Source: Tuctoria greenei (Eukaryota > Streptophyta > Magnoliopsida > Poales > Poaceae). From it: a DNA stretch of 64,000 nucleotides. Numbering within the stretch: position 1 is the stretch's first letter; every line of letters begins with the position of its first letter. Below, in pieces: positions 59,311 through 64,000 of the stretch. Under the pieces are notes generated by a model. That model saw only the letters and a list, made by a program, of their open reading frames with translations, did not search any database and had not been told where the DNA came from. Both the position numbers and the translations under genes were made by a program. The stretch covers positions 71,298,933 to 71,362,932 of the forward strand of contig JAYESD010000004.1 in NCBI GenBank assembly GCA_036927565.1. Direction: 5' to 3'.

Positions 59311-60198
59311 AACATGCACATCTGAATGTTTATCTTTTGCCTTATTCAAAAGAATGCATGTGGTTGAAAAATTCATCTGTATCTCGATTTTCATCAAAAT
59401 ATTTGAAAAACTAGTGACTTTGTGAGTTATGGTCATAGTGTGAATGTTGAATGCTTATTGACCATATTCATAAAGTTTTGTTGTGGCAATATGTCCAAAA
59501 GGATCATCTATAGTGGCTAAAACTCAAATATATATGTTTTCAGCCTCCCTGGACCGGACTAGTCCGCCCTCTGGCCGGACAAGTCCGGATCCGGACTATT
59601 CCGGGTCTGGTCTGCTGACTAGACTAGTCCGACCCCTGTACCGGACTAGTCCGGCCCCTGGGGACTTAAACCCCCCAGGAGGTGGCCGACCCCTCCTCTT
59701 CTTCACTTTTGCTTCTCTCTCTCTCTCCTACGCGCCCTCAACTTCCCTCCTTGGGCGATTTTCGATTCCAACCACCAAAAATCGTTTCCAATCCGTGCAT
59801 TGGAAGCTCCGGAGGTGTGGGAAACTTTCCCCGATCACTCGCGGAGCGATTCATCCCCGATTCAGTCGATTTCCCAAGATTTGAAAAGGTATCCCCCATT
59901 CTTCAAAAACTTGCCTCATTCTTGATTAATTGAGTTTTTGATAGATGCCTCTTCATTAAAGTTACTTCTAGTGACCTTGTGATCATAATCTAGGAATATT
60001 GCGAGTTGATTCCAAAATTTCTCGAAAAACCATTAGAGTTAGGGTTTAATCTGTGTAAACCGGACTAGTCCGCCCCTGGGGTGGACAAGTCCGGTGTACA
60101 CAAGTCAAACTCCAACTTTGATCGTTTCTCGAGATTTCTTTCGCATTATTCCAACTCCTTGACCTACTATCTTATGGCCTCTATTCTTTTTAGCTGAA
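59311..60198 (+). other. Spacer between Sirevirus pol and extra ORF, with a second palindrome cluster
   Basis: No domain is seen. GGACTAGTCC and variants reappear at 59549-59662 and near 60062, just as in the LTR. TATATATGTTTTCAG (59529-59543) could be a TATA-like site or a splice acceptor ahead of the extra ORF. A pyrimidine-rich leader (CTTCTCTCTCTCTCTCC, near 59711) follows. A leader or promoter role for the extra ORF is inference. Confidence 0.5.
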
Positions 60199-62012
60199 AT
60201 GGCCGCTCCTCGCCGTTCCGCTTCTCCCCCCACTGACCCTGAGTGGGAGGCGGAGCAACTTCGCCTCGCCGAAGAACGAGCAAGAGCCGAAGTTGAGGCT
60301 GCCGAGAAGTATCTCGAGCAACATGAGAAAGCAAAAGCAGCCAAGAAGCAACAAGCAAGGGCCGCAGCTTTGGCCTACAACGAAGATGAAGCAATGGCTC
60401 GGGCCATTGAGGAGTCCCGCAAGGAACTCCGGAAGAAGAAGAGAGAGGAGCGCGAAGCTCATAACTCTCAGGCTACTGCTGCACAAGTCTCCAAGCGGAA
60501 GAGGCTTGTGAGCCTTGGAGAGAAAGAGAAGGGCAATGAGCCATCCCAAGGAGGAATTGCTGAACACCAGATCGAGCGTGATCCAAAGAAGGGCAAGGCC
60601 CTGGCTCCCGTGGAGCCCAAGAAGAAGAAGCACTCAGTAAAGGTCCCGGCCGCGAAGGCCAAGGGCATCTCTATCAAGGAGAAAGGGAAGGCCAAACCAA
60701 TTGGCCCCCTGGAGGTGCACACCCCCGAGAGAAATCCCAACAGGCAGCGTGAAATGGCTGCAAATGTTTTCCATGGAAAAGGAGCCGATAAAGCAAGAAG
60801 GCTCAGGACGGACAAGGTGTACAAGTATGAAAGGAGCATCGCCGACCCTCGGTTCTGGTGTGACTTTCATTGTGATTATTACCGTCTCATCTACCAAAGC
60901 ATGAAGAAACCTATGATTGAAGCACAGTGGGTAGACGTACATGGCCAGGAAGCAACATTCTGCTTTTGATGCAGTCATTGAAGCAGTTGAGCGCCATGTG
61001 CTCAAGAACATCATGGGATTCAAGTATGACTGGAATGTTGAAGTCATCCTGCAGTTTTATTCCACCGTATACTTCACCACCTCTGGTGATAGTGTAGGAT
61101 CGAAGAGCACGTGAAAAGCTACCAGAGGGGGGGTGAATGGTAGATTTAAAAATCTTACGCAGCGGAAACAATTAAACCCCAAACCCTTTCGGCAGAAAAA
61201 TGATATGTTAAAGAAATCGTGTGTGAGACTAATCTAAACGTGTTTCACCATGATAAAAGTGATATATATCAGAGAGAATCAAGTCACGAAGACAACAAAA
61301 AAAGAATCACTCAAATCCGTCGAGAAAAACTCAAGTTATGATCGAAAGATCAAACAATGGTCAATCTGCCCTACCTGAGAAAAAACAGTTTTGGAACGCT
61401 GCAAAGAAACTCGTGTAGATCATAGACCACAAATCCAATGACAGTTAAATTTTGAAAGATGATAGAAAATCAAGTTGTGAAGACAACCCAAAAAGAATCA
61501 CGTCAATTGGATCTGTAAAACTCGAGTTATGATAAAACCACCGACGAAAGGTAGTGCTGTCCAGAAACTCGACGAGTAAAACTTGCCTGGAACAAGTCGG
61601 ATGAACAAGGCACAAAAGTTCCTTCAAACTACGAATTTTATTCGATAGAACACAAGAGGAACAGCTCCAAAGTCGTACTCCACGAGCTCTGGGCTCCCTT
61701 GCTTATATTACCAGCCCTTAGGCCAACCCAATATCAACTAGGACTCCAATCCTACTCAGATCACGAATCGTAACTTTCCATAACTGCTCAAGATTCTTCT
61801 ATACGCAGATAGAAGCAATCTTAAGACTTCCAAACACCTTAGGAACGTATCCCACATTCCTAAACAACTCAAATTCGTGACCCACACGAAATCCTATCAT
61901 AACCAACTCAAATCTTTCCATATTTGAGTCAAACCCGACTCAGCCGCAACCTGAGTCCATAACCTAGTCGGTTGGACCTTTCCGACCAACTCTTTATGTC
62001 TAATTCTCTTCA

Positions 62013-62225
62013 TCACGTCTCGGAACCATGTAGACACGTCCATGCACTCCTTGCACACGTGCAAAGATCTTCCAATGACGTCCACGATACCTTCATATGC
62101 ATTGTTCTTGATTCAATCATGTTGCGCAACCTCCTGATCAGCTCAACCACAATTCCTCCTGAATTTGGTTGTTGGAACCTCATCTCCTCCCTGAGACTAG
62201 TCCAATGGATCTCATCACCAGACAT
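62013..62225 (-). CDS. Small ORF (70 codons) in solo LTR copy 2; function unknown
   Basis: ATG at 62225 (minus) opens MSGDEIHWTSLREEMRFQQP and the frame ends LHGSET, collinear with 10167-10379. Eight residues differ from copy 1. A neighbouring frame (61897-62085) encodes KELVGKVQPTRLW, also shared. Neither matches a family I recognise. Confidence 0.35.
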   Translation of the reverse strand: MSGDEIHWTSLREEMRFQQPNSGGIVVELIRRLRNMIESRTMHMKVSWTSLEDLCTCARSAWTCLHGSET

Positions 62226-62504
62226 GTCTTGAACTCAAGCAACACCTGCACATGAATAAACAACCAATCCATACGAGCCCAAGTCTTTGACTTGACTCAA
62301 GTTAGTTCCGAACACAACACCTTACGTGAGATCCTCACATAAGCATGTTGCAAAACCACAGTAACATGATATCATCCATATCAACCAAAACGCACCAAAA
62401 ACATAGCAAATGAATACTAAGCAATCTTTCCAACAATGTAAAGTAAGTACGAAACATTGCAAATGAAAAGCAGAAGCACTACGATCAAGTTTCGGATCTT
62501 GCCA

Positions 62505-62860
62505 GAGCAACCCGGACCTTGAGCCGGAGCTAACAAAAGCTAGTAGAACCTAGCGGCGGAGCTTACCAAAACTAGTACAACCAAGCTCCCGCCGGAGCTT
62601 ACAAAACTAGCAGGACCTAGCGCTGGAGCTTACCAAAAACTAGTCAAAACTAGTCAACCCAAAACCGGAGCTAGACAAAGTACGTCGGAGCTTAGCAAAA
62701 GCATGCCGGAGCTAAAGATAAAGCTCACCGGAGCTAACCAAAGCTAGTCGGACCTTACCAAGAAGTCGGACCTAGCATCTAACGTAGCTGGAGCTACCCA
62801 AAATAAGTCGGACCTATGGTCGGACCTTGCTATAGCTCAGAGCTAGAGTCGGACCTTGAT
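62505..62860. repeat. Minisatellite of CCGGAGCTTACCAAAACTAG-type units in solo LTR copy 2
   Basis: About fifteen irregular units of roughly 20-25 bp combine CCGGAGCT (or TCGGACCT) with ACCAAAACTAGT. The homologous zone in copy 1 (9733-9910) has about half as many units. Confidence 0.75.
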
Positions 62861-63895
62861 AAAAAGGTGTTTTGGTGATATTCAAAACTTTTATCATCAA
62901 AGCCAAGTGTATTCACTACAAGCCGATGTATTCAACACACATAGGTCTTACAGATAGAAGGATCATATGGATGACGCATGGCGAGCAGCTCTCAGTCACA
63001 TTTGAGGAGTTTGCAAAGATTCTACGTCTTGAGGCTCATTTGGATTATGAGATCATCATCTCTAACCTCAAGGCCGTTGACAGAGATCAGCCAGGACTTG
63101 CTCGCAACATCAAGCCTTTCTACAGCATTCTCAACAGGATCCTAAGGCGGACCATAGCACCAAAGGATGGTGACACAGGGGTGATACAAGGCAACCTGAG
63201 GCACCTGCTACTTCTAATTGATGGGGAGGAGAAGTTCAATCTCGTCGACTACATCTTCGACGACATTTTCAACATCTCGCATACCACCATTCGTGCTTGC
63301 GGGTATGCCCCCTACATCATGTACCTCATTGAGAAGGTGTCGGGCGTGACCTTCATCAAGGATGTGACTCATCACCCGCTCCATCCTCAGACACCCCCTG
63401 CTGTCCTGCCTCCTCCGCGCCGGAAGAATGCGGAGCCTCCCTCCTCCTCGGTGATGCTAGATTCTCGGCCCATGGCGCCTTCCTCCCTGCCTCCACCTCA
63501 ATCCATGAGCACCTTCTTCAAGTGTTTCAAGGCGGTCCTCACTTCCTGCCAGAAGCAGGAGATTAGGAACCAGAGGGCACACAAGATCCAAGAGAAGTAC
63601 CTCAAGGCGGTGTACGACAAGCTGGAGGTCCCCATGTCCTCTCCGGAGGCAAGAGACGGGGAGATCACACCATTCCCCGACTTCGCCCCCGACGAGCTCG
63701 CCCAGCTCCAAGAGGACGGGAGCTCTTCTCGAACAACTCCTTCGGCTCGTGCCTCCGATGACGACGACGATCACGAGGACCCGGAGGCCACGGAGAGCGA
63801 CTCCGACGCTGGAGCCGATGATAGTAAAGACAGCGACATCTGAGTGGTTAACGGTTCAAGTTCCCCCTCTTCTTTTCCTTTTTGGTGTCTTGATG

Positions 63896-63935
63896 CCAAA
63901 GGGGGAGAGTTAGATGGGAGTTAGACGGGGGAGAG
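63896..63935 (+). other. Duplicated polypurine tract of the Sirevirus
   Basis: CCAAAGGGGGAGAGTTAGA at 63896 is followed 26 bp later by GACGGGGGAGAGTTAGA (GGGGGAGAG at 63901 and 63927). Repeated polypurine tracts downstream of the last ORF are a known Sirevirus signature. The 3' LTR should start a little beyond the window. Confidence 0.7.
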
Positions 63936-64000
63936 TTAGAGAGGAGGGTGATTAGTTGTATCCCTTTATTTTGAATCCTTGGAATGTTGCACTCCTTATT

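Larger units (their letters stand above)
61093..62952 (-). mobile_element. Solo LTR (copy 2) nested in the Sirevirus extra ORF
   Basis: 1860 bp, plus-strand ends TGTAGGATCG...GGTCTTACA, flanked by a perfect 5-bp duplication GATAG (61088-61092 and 62953-62957). It is the reverse complement of the 9639-11297 family along its length. Counting GATAG once, the host reading frame continues across the site (TTSGD, then RRIIWMTHGE), which fixes both borders. There is no internal region or second LTR. Length exceeds copy 1 mainly in the CCGGAGCTTACC-type minisatellite. Confidence 0.9.
60199..63843 (+). pseudogene. Sirevirus extra ORF in the 'env-like' position, split by a solo LTR
   Basis: ATG at 60199 starts MAAPRRSASPPTDPEWEAEQ. 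The N-terminal 170 residues are very rich in Lys, Glu, Ala and Arg, a likely coiled coil with basic clusters (RKKKREER, PKKKKHSVK). A globular segment follows (KVYKYERSIADPRFWCDFHC). The frame shifts near 60938. The protein reads on through AFDAVIEAVERHVLKNIMGF up to the insertion at 61092 and resumes after the target duplication at 62958 with IIWMTHGEQLSVTFEEFAKI. It ends in a Pro-rich then strongly acidic tail (ATESDSDAGADDSKDSDI) at 63843. The post-insertion part resembles the plant family annotated as putative plant transposon protein. I see no signal peptide or membrane segment, so an envelope role is not supported. Confidence 0.75.
52101..64000 (+). mobile_element. Ty1/copia Sirevirus-type retrotransposon, 3' end beyond the window
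   Basis: Starts TGAAAGTGCATCTAGG directly after gypsy sequence. In order it holds a long 5' LTR (1653 bp), an initiator-Met-type primer binding site, a large gag with zinc knuckle and C-terminal coil, pol in copia order (protease, integrase, RT, RNase H), a spacer with palindromic repeats, an extra ORF, and G-rich polypurine tracts. A long LTR, a large gag, an extra downstream ORF and multiple polypurine tracts are known features of the Sirevirus genus. No second TGAAAGTGC LTR start appears before 64000. It carries a nested solo LTR (61093-62952) and several nonsense codons and frameshifts. Confidence 0.92.

Noticed and set aside
62872..63843. A single 323-codon ORF starting at 62872
   Set aside because: Its first 29 codons lie in the nested solo LTR and begin with TTG; only the part from 62958 belongs to the Sirevirus ORF.
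60199..63843. A true retroviral envelope gene
   Set aside because: No signal peptide, glycosylation-rich ectodomain or membrane anchor is visible; the name 'env-like' describes position only.

Overview
This is plant nuclear DNA, most likely from a grass (Poaceae) and most likely from centromeric, pericentromeric or other heterochromatin. The evidence is a very long AT-rich tandem satellite with a nucleosome-sized unit of about 166 bp, invaded by nested LTR retrotransposons of plant-specific lineages (Ty3/gypsy Tat-Retand type and Ty1/copia Sirevirus type), with no ordinary host gene. The species cannot be named from the sequence. The satellite is not one I recognise. LAYOUT: satellite block A (1-9034); a decayed gypsy element on the minus strand (9035-23812) whose 3' LTR is split by a solo LTR of another family (9639-11297); satellite block B (23813-47216, with a 100-N assembly gap at 39187-39286); the 5' part of a second copy of the same gypsy family on the plus strand (47217-52100); and a Sirevirus inserted into that copy's RNase H region (52101 to beyond the window end). 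A second solo LTR of the family seen at 9639 is inserted in the Sirevirus's downstream ORF (61093-62952). The right side is therefore nested four deep: satellite > gypsy > Sirevirus > solo LTR. HOW THE PARTS WORK TOGETHER: each retroelement carries, or once carried, the usual cycle parts: LTR promoter, primer binding site, gag, protease, integrase, reverse transcriptase and RNase H. Gypsy copy 1 also has a long antisense ORF between pol and its 3' LTR, with a candidate intron, a 10-residue repeat and a coiled coil. The Sirevirus carries an extra ORF in the 'env-like' position and doubled polypurine tracts near the right edge. Every long reading frame is broken by nonsense codons or frameshifts, several of them C-to-T type, so none of these copies looks autonomous today. 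The most notable points are the satellite and its block-wise higher-order structure, the stop codon shared by both gypsy copies at the protease/RT junction, the repeat-rich insert inside the first RNase H domain, the antisense ORF, the palindromic GGACTAGTCC clusters in the Sirevirus, and the conserved 70-codon ORF inside the solo LTR family. I found no CRISPR, operon, rRNA or tRNA gene, and no convincing host gene.
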